DNA from: Clostridium_AD sp050717545
Lineage (GTDB): Bacteria; Bacillota; Clostridia; Clostridiales; Clostridiaceae
DNA: 64,000 bases
Direction: 5' to 3'
Assembly: GCF_050717545.1 (NCBI RefSeq)
Contig: NZ_JBOITN010000017.1
Span: forward strand, 62,001 to 126,000
Both the position numbers and the translations under genes were made by a program. Below, in pieces: positions 28,248-35,976 of the stretch. Each line of letters starts with the position of its first letter. The stretch's first letter is position 1. Below the pieces are notes generated by a model. That model saw nothing but the letters and a program-made list of their open reading frames with translations. It did no database searches and was not told the DNA's origin.

Positions 28248-29159
28248 ATGGAAGGTTTTGAGTTTAAGGTAAGCGAGAGTTCAGTGGGTAGTAGGTTAGA
28301 TGTTTTTATTTCTAATGAATTCGAAAATAGATCAAGGTCATATATTCAACGAATAATTGAAGGTGAAAATGCGTTAGTAAATGGTAAATGTAGAAAAAGT
28401 AATTTCAAACTAAAACTTGAGGATATAATTACTTTAAATGTTCCAGCTCCTGTAGAGCTAAACGTAAAAGCTGAGGATATACCACTTGACATTATATATG
28501 AAGATAGTGACGTAATCGTAATTAATAAACCACAGGATATGGTGGTTCACCCAGCACCGGGAAATTATAGTGGTACGCTAGTTAATGCACTCTTAAATCA
28601 TTGCACAGATCTATCGGGCATTAATGGCGTTCTAAGGCCAGGGATAGTTCATAGGATTGATAAGGACACATCAGGGGCTTTAGTGGTTGCTAAAAATGAT
28701 AATGCACATAATTCTCTTGCAGCGCAGTTAAAAGATCATTCAATGACAAGAAGTTACATAGCATTAGTAGAAGGAATAATTAAAAACAATGAAGGAACAA
28801 TTGATGAGCCTATTGCAAGGCATCCTAAAGATAGGATAAAAATGGCTGTAGTAGAATCAGGTAAAAGGGCTGTAACTCATTTTAAAGTATTAGAGAGATT
28901 TGAAAGTAATACTTTAGTGGAATGTAACCTAGAAACAGGGCGAACTCATCAAATAAGAGTACATATGGCAAAGATAGGACATCCTTTAGTTGGTGATTTG
29001 ATATATGGATTTAAAAAGCAACGATTTAATTTAAAGGGCCAAGTACTTCATGCAAAAAAACTGGGGTTTATTCACCCAAGTACTAATGAGTATATGGAAT
29101 TTAACTCGCCTCTTCCAAATTATCTTGAAAAACTTATAGTTAAGTTAAAAAATAGTTGA
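28248..29159 (+). CDS. rluD: RluA/RluD family rRNA pseudouridine synthase
   Basis: A 303-residue enzyme with an N-terminal S4 domain (SRLDVFISNEFENRSRSYIQR, residues 16-36 region) and the catalytic motif HRIDKDTSG with its Asp near residue 141. LETGRTHQIRVHMA follows. It would convert uridines in 23S rRNA to pseudouridine; the exact sites cannot be read from sequence. It corresponds in position to B. subtilis ylyB. It directly abuts lspA. Confidence 0.93.
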   Translation: MEGFEFKVSESSVGSRLDVFISNEFENRSRSYIQRIIEGENALVNGKCRKSNFKLKLEDIITLNVPAPVELNVKAEDIPLDIIYEDSDVIVINKPQDMVVHPAPGNYSGTLVNALLNHCTDLSGINGVLRPGIVHRIDKDTSGALVVAKNDNAHNSLAAQLKDHSMTRSYIALVEGIIKNNEGTIDEPIARHPKDRIKMAVVESGKRAVTHFKVLERFESNTLVECNLETGRTHQIRVHMAKIGHPLVGDLIYGFKKQRFNLKGQVLHAKKLGFIHPSTNEYMEFNSPLPNYLEKLIVKLKNS

Positions 29160-29222
29160 AATAGATAGTAACCTGTGGTAGTATATTATGAGTGTTATAT
29201 AACACTTTATGTTTATTATAGT

Positions 29223-29244
29223 AGCTCCGCAGGAGATTATTTAA
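29223..29244 (+). repeat. Dispersed short element, copy 3
   Basis: AGCTCCGCAGGAGATTATTT plus AA, inside the pyrR leader ahead of the PyrR site. One base differs from the main core. Confidence 0.65.
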
Positions 29245-29251
29245 TAAAATA

Positions 29252-29349
29252 TTTATCCCTTTAAATGTTCCAGAGAGATCATAAGGATAAAGATAGTAGT
29301 ACTATTATGAAAGTATAGTATGCCTTTACCTTTTTGGTGAAGGCTTTTT
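29252..29349 (+). promoter_or_regulatory. PyrR attenuator leader of pyrR
   Basis: A stem TTTATCC (29252-29258) / GGATAAA (29285-29291) encloses TTCCAGAGAGATC (29268-29280), whose CAGAGA loop is the known PyrR-binding hexaloop. A terminator GCCTTTACC / GGTGAAGGC with a T run follows at 29322-29349. PyrR with UMP should stabilise the first hairpin and favour termination before pyrR. Confidence 0.85.
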
Positions 29350-29395
29350 GTATTTTTAAAAAAAATAAGAATATTATTACGAGGGAGGTGAAATT

Positions 29396-29932
29396 ATGGA
29401 ATTTAAATCAGTTTTATTAGATGAAAAAGCAATAGAGAGAACACTTACAAGAGTGGCACATGAAATTATAGAAAAAAATAAGGGAATAGAAGATATTATA
29501 CTTGTAGGTATAAAAAGACGAGGGGTTCCAATTGCAAAAAGGATTGCTAGTCTTATAGAGCAGTTTGAGGGAATTAAGGTCCCCGTAAGTTCAGTTGACA
29601 TTACTTTATACCGGGATGATCTTACAACACTCGATGACCAACCAATTTTAAATAATGTAGATTTAGGTATAGATGTAAAAGGTAAAAAAATAATTTTAGT
29701 GGATGATGTATTGTATACAGGAAGAACTGCTAGGGCTGCAATTGACGCAATAATTGATAATGGCAGACCTCTTGCGATACAATTAGCTGTTTTAGTAGAC
29801 AGAGGACACAGGGAACTGCCAATTAGAGCAGATTATGTAGGCAAAAACATCCCTACTTCAAGTAAAGAGATGATTTCTGTTAAATTAACAGAAACTGATG
29901 AAAAAGACTCAGTAAGTATATTTGAGATTTAG
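29396..29932 (+). CDS. pyrR: Pyrimidine operon regulator PyrR / uracil phosphoribosyltransferase
   Basis: RNA-binding attenuation protein with weak UPRTase activity, 178 residues. The PRPP-binding loop ILVDDVLYTGRTARAAIDA is intact (about residue 100 on), with VGIKRRGVP near the N-terminus and ALVDRGHRELPIRADYVG in the C-terminal part. It senses UMP/UTP and binds CAGAGA-type hairpins. One such hairpin with a terminator lies directly upstream, and another hairpin lies in front of uraA. The ATG follows GAGGGAGGTG. Confidence 0.96.
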   Translation: MEFKSVLLDEKAIERTLTRVAHEIIEKNKGIEDIILVGIKRRGVPIAKRIASLIEQFEGIKVPVSSVDITLYRDDLTTLDDQPILNNVDLGIDVKGKKIILVDDVLYTGRTARAAIDAIIDNGRPLAIQLAVLVDRGHRELPIRADYVGKNIPTSSKEMISVKLTETDEKDSVSIFEI

Positions 29933-29938
29933 CGAATT

Positions 29939-30006
29939 GCTTTGAAAAAGATAAAGCTTCGAAGAAGATAAGTAGCTTCGAAGAAGATAAGCTTCGAAGA
30001 AGATAA
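29939..30006 (+). repeat. Tandem 16-base repeats in the pyrR-uraA gap
   Basis: Three exact copies of GCTTCGAAGAAGATAA at 29956-29971, 29975-29990 and 29991-30006, preceded by a degenerate copy at 29939-29954. Each holds the palindrome CTTCGAAG. The array ends just before the PyrR hairpin of uraA. Confidence 0.85.
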
Positions 30007-30010
30007 GTAA

Positions 30011-30044
30011 TCTTTTAATATAGTCCAGCGAGACTAAAAGGAGG
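30011..30044 (+). promoter_or_regulatory. PyrR-type hairpin overlapping the uraA ribosome site
   Basis: AGTC-CAGCGA-GACT (30022-30035) matches the PyrR hexaloop pattern CNGNGA. Below a 5-base bulge, TCTTTT (30011-30016) pairs with AAAAGG (30036-30041), which is part of the AAGGAGG site at 30038-30044. No terminator lies between it and the ATG, so translational control is likely. Confidence 0.75.
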
Positions 30045-30049
30045 AACTA

Positions 30050-31333
30050 ATGAAAGATTTTATAGATGTTGATGAAAAATTACCAATACTCAAGACTATC
30101 CCGTTAAGTCTCCAGCACTTATTTGCAATGGTGGGGGCAACAATACTTGTTCCAATGCTCACAGGTCTAAGCCCGTCTATTGCACTGTTTTGTAGTGGCG
30201 CAGGTACACTACTCTATATTTTATGTACAAAAGCTAGGCTTCCGGCATATGTAGGGTCATCATTTGCATTTATTGGGCCTATGGGGGTTGCTACAAAGGC
30301 ATATGGACAAAGTTCAATGCTTTCAGGGATTATTGCCGCAGGATGTGTATATGTAATTGTGGCTTTAATTATTAAACTTGTGGGAATTAAATGGATAAAT
30401 AAACTATTGCCTCCAGTTGTTGTGGGTTCCGTTGTAATTGTAATAGGATTAAGCCTTGCAAGTGTTGCAATACAATGGTCGGGACTGGATTCCACATTTA
30501 CATCACCAGCACTTGAGGGAATATCTAGAGGAACGTGGATATTTATATCAATGACAACATTGACTGTAGCAATAGCAGGAACCATGTATTTCAAGGGTTT
30601 TTTCGGGGTGGTACCTATTCTGATTGCAATGGTAGTGGGATACATACTTTCAATAATACTGGGAGCAATTCCTAGTGAGGCTCTAGCTCAAATTGAATCT
30701 GCTAAATTAATTAGATTACCAAGTTTTGTAATGCCAACCTTTAACATAAATGCTATTATGCTTATGGCTCCAATAGCTTTTGTAACACTTGCTGAACATA
30801 TTGGACATGTATATGTTACAAGCAATGTTTGCGGAAAAGATTTTGCAAAAGATCCAGGGCTTCATAGATCAATACTTGGAGACGGAGTTGCTACAATTTT
30901 TGCAGGATTCGTTGGTGGGCCTCCAAATACAACATACGGAGAAAACATAGGGGTTATGGCAATCACTAAGGTTTACAGCGTTTGGGTAATAGGAGGAGCA
31001 GCTATTATTGCAATAATACTATCATTCATAGGACCAGTATCAGAAGTTATAGGTAACATTCCATTACCTGTAATTGGAGGAGTAAGTGTAATGTTATTTG
31101 GCATAATTGCATCTTCTGGTTTTAGAATTTTTGTTGAAGATAAAGTTGATTTTAGTAAAAAGAGAAATCTTATAATTGCTTCAGTTATAATAGTTGTAGG
31201 AATAGGTGGAGGAGGTATTAACTTTCAATTTTTAGGAGCACATGTAGAAATTGCAGGACTTGCTTTAGCAACGTTGGTAGGCATTATACTTAACTTAGTG
31301 TTACCTCAAACTAGTAAATCAGGAGACAATTAA
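30050..31333 (+). CDS. uraA: Uracil permease, NCS2 family
   Basis: Proton-linked uracil uptake carrier of 427 residues with about 12-14 membrane segments. NCS2 features include LSLQHLFAMVGATILVP at the N-terminus, FVTLAEHIGHV (helix 8 with its conserved Glu), GDGVATIFAGFVGGPPNTT, and YGENIGVMAITKVYS. It follows pyrR as pyrP does in B. subtilis. Its ribosome site AAGGAGG is partly inside a PyrR-type hairpin. A strong terminator follows at 31358-31395. Confidence 0.95.
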   Translation: MKDFIDVDEKLPILKTIPLSLQHLFAMVGATILVPMLTGLSPSIALFCSGAGTLLYILCTKARLPAYVGSSFAFIGPMGVATKAYGQSSMLSGIIAAGCVYVIVALIIKLVGIKWINKLLPPVVVGSVVIVIGLSLASVAIQWSGLDSTFTSPALEGISRGTWIFISMTTLTVAIAGTMYFKGFFGVVPILIAMVVGYILSIILGAIPSEALAQIESAKLIRLPSFVMPTFNINAIMLMAPIAFVTLAEHIGHVYVTSNVCGKDFAKDPGLHRSILGDGVATIFAGFVGGPPNTTYGENIGVMAITKVYSVWVIGGAAIIAIILSFIGPVSEVIGNIPLPVIGGVSVMLFGIIASSGFRIFVEDKVDFSKKRNLIIASVIIVVGIGGGGINFQFLGAHVEIAGLALATLVGIILNLVLPQTSKSGDN

Positions 31334-31357
31334 TTATAGGGTTATACTAAAAATAAT

Positions 31358-31395
31358 ACACAAAAGTGTCAGAGTAGTTCTGGCACTTTTGTGTA
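31358..31395 (+). terminator. Terminator after uraA
   Basis: ACACAAAAGTGTCAGA / TCTGGCACTTTTGTGT stem with a small loop and a T-rich tail. It ends the pyrR-uraA transcript. Confidence 0.85.
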
Positions 31396-31475
31396 TTTTA
31401 TAGAGATAAATTTAAAATTTATAGACAATAATAGCAAATAGAGATATCATGATAGTGAGATGGGAGAGATAATAT

Positions 31476-32615
31476 ATGATGTATACTTTAATAGCCACTA
31501 CTACTTTTGGAATAGAGGCAGTTACTGCTAAAGAACTAAAAGCACTAGGGTACGAAAATTTAATTGTTGAAAATGGAAGAGTAATCTTTGAAGGGGATGA
31601 AATGGATATTGCTATATGCAATACTTGGCTCAGAACCGCAGAAAGACTTTATATAAAGATGGCTGAATTTAAGGCATTATCTTTTGAAGACTTATTTCAA
31701 GGAACACTTGCAGTAGATTGGGGTAATTTAATACCTGAAGATGGTAAGATGCATATTGTAGGAAAATCTGTGAAATCACAGCTTCATAGTGTGCCAGATT
31801 GTCAAGGAATAGTAAAAAAGGCAGTAGTAGAATCAATGAAGAAAAAGTATGATAAAGAATGGTTTACTGAAGATGGTCCTGTGTACAAGATTGAGGTTGC
31901 AATTTTAAGGGATATAGTTACTTTATCAGTAGATACATCAGGTGTTGGACTACATAAGAGAGGATATAGGGAATATGCTGGAGAAGCACCGCTTAAGGAA
32001 ACGTTAGCTGCTGCCCTTGTCCTAATAAGTAAATGGGATAGTACAAGAGTTTTAGCTGACCCGCTATGTGGTTCTGGAACTATTCCAATAGAAGCTGCAC
32101 TTATAGCGAAAAATATGGCACCAGGAATAAACAGAGAATTTGTTAGCGAAACTTGGCCAAATATAGACAGTGACATTTGGGTACAAGTACGTGAAGGCGC
32201 AAGAAAAACTGTTAGCCCTAATGAAATTGAAATACTAGCATCAGATATTGATGGAAGTTTACTCAGGACAGCAATGCAAAATGCAGAAAAAGCAGGAGTT
32301 GCTGAGTTCATAAAATTTCAGAAGATACCAATGCAAACTTTTGCATCTAGGCAAAAATATGGTGTTATAATTACAAACCCACCTTATGGAGAAAGACTTG
32401 GTGAGCGTGAACAGGTGAAAAAAATACACGAGGGTCTTGGCGAAATGTATAGGAGCTTAAACGATTGGTCTTGCTACGTTATAACATCAAATGTTGATTT
32501 TCAGAAGCAATTCGGAAACAGATCAGATAAAAATAGAAAATTATATAATGGAAGATTATTGTGTTATTACTACCAATATATAATAGAGGTGCCTAGGAAA
32601 AAAAGAGAAGAATAG
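31476..32615 (+). CDS. rlmL: 23S rRNA methyltransferase, RlmL/YpsC family (THUMP)
   Basis: A 379-residue SAM-dependent RNA guanine-N2 methyltransferase. It has an N-terminal ferredoxin-like and THUMP region (residues 1-160), then a Rossmann-like domain with LADPLCGSGTIPIEAALIA (about residue 190) and the N6/N2-MTase motif TNPPYGERLG (about residue 302). It corresponds to B. subtilis ypsC. The ATG lies behind GGGAGAG. In B. subtilis rnpB lies next to this gene; here the same position holds a structured region without recognisable rnpB motifs. Confidence 0.93.
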   Translation: MMYTLIATTTFGIEAVTAKELKALGYENLIVENGRVIFEGDEMDIAICNTWLRTAERLYIKMAEFKALSFEDLFQGTLAVDWGNLIPEDGKMHIVGKSVKSQLHSVPDCQGIVKKAVVESMKKKYDKEWFTEDGPVYKIEVAILRDIVTLSVDTSGVGLHKRGYREYAGEAPLKETLAAALVLISKWDSTRVLADPLCGSGTIPIEAALIAKNMAPGINREFVSETWPNIDSDIWVQVREGARKTVSPNEIEILASDIDGSLLRTAMQNAEKAGVAEFIKFQKIPMQTFASRQKYGVIITNPPYGERLGEREQVKKIHEGLGEMYRSLNDWSCYVITSNVDFQKQFGNRSDKNRKLYNGRLLCYYYQYIIEVPRKKREE

Positions 32616-32623
32616 GAGTGCAT

Positions 32624-32870
32624 CTAGATGTCCTTCTCCTAGCTGCATTGAAATAAGAGCTTGAAACGTGAAATTCCATTAAGAAAATCTAATCTTTTGC
32701 GAATATAAAATTCTCTATCGTTCACACTCGACGTCCTGTCTCGGGTTCACTAACCTGACATCCTGTCAGGTTCACGAGAATTTTATATTAGCAAAAGAAA
32801 AATTTCTAAATGAAATTTCAATGTTACTGCGCTTCTTATTTCATGTCGCTATGGAGAAAGTTCATTCTAG
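32624..32870. repeat. Long imperfect inverted repeat with about 95-base arms
   Basis: The left arm (32624-32715) pairs with the right arm (32776-32870). Shared blocks include CTAGA at the tips, TTCTCC, TGAAATAAGA, TGAAATT, CTTTTGC and AATATAAAATTCTC next to the loop. The 60-base loop holds a hairpin AACCTGAC / GTCAGGTT and two related CCTGTC-containing phrases. It starts nine bases after the rlmL stop and has no reading frame. It is either a structured RNA or a non-autonomous mobile repeat. Confidence 0.75.
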
Positions 32871-32958
32871 TATGCCTATACCTGCGGGAAGGTCAAGGGA
32901 TGGACTAGATGGGATTTGATTACCCACTGTTGGAAGGGGTATGGGAATTTCTAAAGAA
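32871..32958 (+). ncRNA. Possible structured RNA segment after the inverted repeat
   Basis: CCTATACCT (32875-32883) can pair with GGGGTATGG (32936-32944), closing a loop that holds TGGG / CCCA (32910-32926) and GGTC / GACT (32891-32906). This is a compact three-helix arrangement, unusually GC-rich for this genome. It is followed directly by a strong terminator, which suggests the whole 32.62-33.00 kb block is transcribed. The identity is unknown, and it was checked against remembered rnpB motifs without a match. Confidence 0.4.
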
Positions 32959-32959
32959 G

Positions 32960-33000
32960 AAAAGAGGATGGATATATTATACATATATCCATCCTCTTTT
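32960..33000 (+). terminator. Strong terminator ending the non-coding block
   Basis: An 18-bp stem AAAAGAGGATGGATATAT / ATATATCCATCCTCTTTT with a short loop and following T's. It lies 345 bases after rlmL. Bases 33001-33152 downstream are AT-rich leader of the next gene with no clear structure. Confidence 0.85.
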
Positions 33001-33152
33001 CTGTCTTATATTTTGATGAATTAAGGTTATTTCATGATATTAAATGGTACAATTTATGAGTAAGTTGTTTCATAGTCGTAAAAATTTACAAAGTAAATAA
33101 CATGAACACTAAATATTCACAACTAAAATTACTTGTGAAGGAGAGAGTTTAA

Positions 33153-33617
33153 ATGAGTATTTATGATATTATTGTTCCGTTATTTTTTATTGTAATTATT
33201 TTAAAACAGATTAAATATATAAAAGTATTAATAATACCAACAAGAAAAACGTATGTAGAAACTATTACTGTATTGCTTAGTGTTGTTGTTTTCATAGGTC
33301 TTACATATTTTTATGCGAATACCTGGGTTCATTATGTTGCAGGGGTGTTAGCTATTGTTATGTTTGTAAGCATGTGGATTAAACATGGAATCTACTCAAA
33401 AGGTTTCATATCAATGTATAGATTGAAAGAGATTATATTATGGAATGAAATTGAGAAAGTTATGGTAATCAGTTCAAAGAATATAAAGGTTGTGGTAGCG
33501 TGTGGGTTTATGGAGCAAACATTTCATTTTAAAAACAGCGATTACGATAAAATCATTACTATTCTAAAAGAAAATTTACCTGAACAAGCACAGATACAAA
33601 CAATCATCAATGAATAA
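33153..33617 (+). CDS. Unknown membrane protein with C-terminal cytosolic domain
   Basis: A 154-residue protein that I do not assign. It has three hydrophobic segments (about residues 4-21, 38-57 and 62-80) and then a soluble 70-residue domain. That domain's pattern (RLKEIILWNEIEKVMV, KVVVACGFMEQTFHFKN) looks like the small beta-rich domains found at the end of DUF-type membrane proteins (compare DUF5673). The ATG has AAGGAGAG upstream. A 61-residue membrane protein follows 33 bases later and may be its partner. There are no sporulation or transport motifs. Confidence 0.65.
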   Translation: MSIYDIIVPLFFIVIILKQIKYIKVLIIPTRKTYVETITVLLSVVVFIGLTYFYANTWVHYVAGVLAIVMFVSMWIKHGIYSKGFISMYRLKEIILWNEIEKVMVISSKNIKVVVACGFMEQTFHFKNSDYDKIITILKENLPEQAQIQTIINE

Positions 33618-33650
33618 ACATATAAAAAATATTTGTAAAGGGGTGAAATA

Positions 33651-33836
33651 GTGAAGATTTTCTTTAAATATATGCTAAAACCTATGGCTATAATTTCATG
33701 TATACCGTCTTTGGGGTTATTGCTTTACTGGGGAACACATAGAAAGGAGTTATTAGCAATAAGTATACTTTTATATTTTGGAGTAATAATTGGTAATGTG
33801 ACAAAATATTTTTATAAAGATAAAACTAAGATTTAA
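33651..33836 (+). CDS. Small membrane protein of unknown function
   Basis: A 61-residue protein with two hydrophobic stretches (MAIISCIPSLGLLLYWG and LLAISILLYFGVIIGNV) and a basic tail (YKDKTKI). The start is GTG with AAAGGGGTG seven bases upstream, a good ribosome site that supports translation. It is probably co-transcribed with the 154-residue membrane protein just before it. No family is recognised. Confidence 0.55.
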   Translation: MKIFFKYMLKPMAIISCIPSLGLLLYWGTHRKELLAISILLYFGVIIGNVTKYFYKDKTKI

Positions 33837-33912
33837 TATAATATATTAAATGCAAAGGAAATGTACTGCATCTACAGCCTAACGTCTAAAAGATTTTTTG
33901 ATGAGGATTATC

Positions 33913-34062
33913 AAAAAAAGTATATATTGCGTATAATACATTTGAACAAGCTTTAGAACTACTAATTTTATTTTTAGTAAATCAACTAAAAATAAAATTA
34001 GTAGTTCATAGCGAAGTGAATGCATTAATCGTATTGCAATACGCGTAATATATACTTTTTTC
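33913..34062. repeat. Nested palindrome / bidirectional terminator
   Basis: The outer arms AAAAAAAGTATATATTGCGTA (33913-33933) and their mirror (34040-34061) are those of the 1.8-kb palindrome family. Inside sits a perfect 23-bp inverted repeat (33956-33978 and 33985-34007) with a 6-base loop. It lies between convergent genes, so it can terminate both. It looks like one palindrome with another inserted near its centre. Confidence 0.75.
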
Positions 34063-34066
34063 TTTT

Positions 34067-35803
34067 TTAGTTAACCCGTTCTAAAGTACTTTCAGTAGGA
34101 GTTATATATATAGTTTTATTTGTAGAGTATATAACCATTCCTGGTTTTGCACCTGATGGTTTCTTTACATTTCTAACTTGCGTATAATCAACTGGTACGC
34201 TAGAGGAATTTTGTGATTTACTAAAGTATGCGGATAAGTTACCAGCCTCAAGTAAGGTGGTTTCAGGTACGTCACCAATATGTTTTATAATAACATGTGA
34301 ACCTGGGATATCCTTTGTGTGTAACCACATATCGTTTTTGTTTGCAAATTTTAAAGTCAAGAGATCATTTTGAATGTTATTTCTCCCAACATAGATGTCG
34401 ATGCCTTCGCTTGAAATAAAATGCATTGGTTTTGTAGGTTTAACTTTTTTAGTTTTACCATGTTGTTTTTTAATTTTAATATATTCAGTTTCAATCAATT
34501 CATTTTTAATGTCTTCAATTCCATTATAATCTTCTACATTTATCATGTTTGTTAAAACTGAATGGAGATATTGTAATTCATTTTCAGTAAGGTTCATTTG
34601 AACCAAAGCCATTTCTTCTGCTATCTTAAATTTATTATATTTCTTGTAATAATATTGAACATTTTGTGATGGAGTTTTATGTTCGTCAAGTTTGATTTTA
34701 ATAGTATCGCCATTTTCGCTATAATAATTCACAAGGCAAGCGACTTTGTCACCCTTTTTAAGTGAGTATATATTTGCCGTTAGAAGTTCACCGTGTAGTT
34801 TATAAGTACCTTTATTTGTACAATCTTTTAAAGTTTGGGTAAGTATTCTCACTTTTTTATCACAACGGCTAATATTATTATTAACTATTTTTTGAAGATT
34901 TGCACTTTTAGCATTTAACCTATCATGTTTATCTTTACGGAAATAAAAATCCTCTATTAGTTTAGATGGAGAATCATATTTTTCGATTTCATAATCTTTT
35001 AATGATGTGAGCTCAGTTGTATGAAAATCTTTTAGTTTACTATTTTTAGAATATGAAGCTATAAAAGTATTTTTAGCAATATTTTCAAATAGGGTTACTG
35101 TAAAATCATAAATATTTTGAGCACTTTTTATATTAAAATCTGGATACTTTGCATAATATCTATATACAATTTCTGATGATAGATTAGAGCTTACTCCTGT
35201 AAAACAACTAGTGAAAAATTTTTCACCAAAGTCTATGTCCTTTTCTGTTATATATTTATAGAATTCATCATACGTAAAATTAAATGCATCTAGTTTTGTA
35301 GAAGCAGGAGGATATATATATTCTACACCTGTATACAAAACACGGTAACTATTAACGTCAGAACTAACATGTTTGATGCTATCCATAATTATGTTATCAC
35401 GGGTACGAACTAAACTAATATTACTGTGCCTACCCATTATTTCAATTATTAAAGAGTATACACTATCAAAACCTAGTTCATCGCTGGATTTAAAATCAAT
35501 AATTAGTAATCTATCTGAATTTAGTTGCCTTACATCTAGGACAGTTGCAGTATTTAAATATTTCCTTAGAACCATACAAAATTTAGGAGCTTGCACCGGG
35601 TTTTGTTTATTAAATTCTGTAAAATGAATTCTAGGATAATTTGGGCTTGAACTTATTAATAATTTATGTATTTTTCTGTTTTTTTTAAAACTTAATATAA
35701 CCTCATCTTTTTCTGGTTGGGTTACTTTATCAACTCTACAATTTATTATTACATCTTTTATTTCCTCAACGAGGCTAGATAAATAAATTCCATCTAATGC
35801 CAT
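34067..35803 (-). CDS. rqcH: Ribosome quality control factor RqcH (NFACT, FbpA-like)
   Basis: NFACT protein that binds split 50S-peptidyl-tRNA complexes and adds C-terminal alanine tails. It has 578 residues. NFACT-N starts MALDGIYLSSLVEEI and holds the conserved EIMGRHSN block (about 125). A coiled-coil middle (about 275-430) and the NFACT-R domain follow (GIDIYVGRNNIQND, NKNDMWLHTKDIPGSHV, about 465-520). The start at 35803 follows GGAAGG on the minus strand; an in-frame ATG three codons earlier overlaps that site. Older annotations call it fibronectin-binding protein. It converges with the small membrane genes. Confidence 0.93.
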   Translation of the reverse strand: MALDGIYLSSLVEEIKDVIINCRVDKVTQPEKDEVILSFKKNRKIHKLLISSSPNYPRIHFTEFNKQNPVQAPKFCMVLRKYLNTATVLDVRQLNSDRLLIIDFKSSDELGFDSVYSLIIEIMGRHSNISLVRTRDNIIMDSIKHVSSDVNSYRVLYTGVEYIYPPASTKLDAFNFTYDEFYKYITEKDIDFGEKFFTSCFTGVSSNLSSEIVYRYYAKYPDFNIKSAQNIYDFTVTLFENIAKNTFIASYSKNSKLKDFHTTELTSLKDYEIEKYDSPSKLIEDFYFRKDKHDRLNAKSANLQKIVNNNISRCDKKVRILTQTLKDCTNKGTYKLHGELLTANIYSLKKGDKVACLVNYYSENGDTIKIKLDEHKTPSQNVQYYYKKYNKFKIAEEMALVQMNLTENELQYLHSVLTNMINVEDYNGIEDIKNELIETEYIKIKKQHGKTKKVKPTKPMHFISSEGIDIYVGRNNIQNDLLTLKFANKNDMWLHTKDIPGSHVIIKHIGDVPETTLLEAGNLSAYFSKSQNSSSVPVDYTQVRNVKKPSGAKPGMVIYSTNKTIYITPTESTLERVN

Positions 35804-35976
35804 ATATATCATCCTTCCACTTTAAAACTTCGTAAAATTTTATAAATTTATATTTATGCTTTGTAAATAATACAATATATAATATACTACTATTAACATA
35901 TTCTATTATTAATAGTATACCATTAAAGAAAATTATTGAAAAGTCGCATCATATTGATAGAAAAAGGAGGAGTTAT

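Noticed and set aside
29939..30006. CRISPR-like array
   Set aside because: The repeats are 16 bases with zero to three bases between them, there are no unique spacers and no cas genes; this is a simple tandem repeat.
31802..32311. Long minus-strand reading frame across rlmL
   Set aside because: It is a shadow of the rlmL coding sequence, with no ribosome site and low-complexity Ser/Ala/Ile composition.
32616..33000. RNase P RNA (rnpB) after rlmL
   Set aside because: The position fits the B. subtilis order, and a GGAGAAAGTTC string resembles the P4 sequence. However, the universal GAGGAAAGTCC and ACAGAA...GGCTTA parts are missing and the long hairpin does not fit the known fold.
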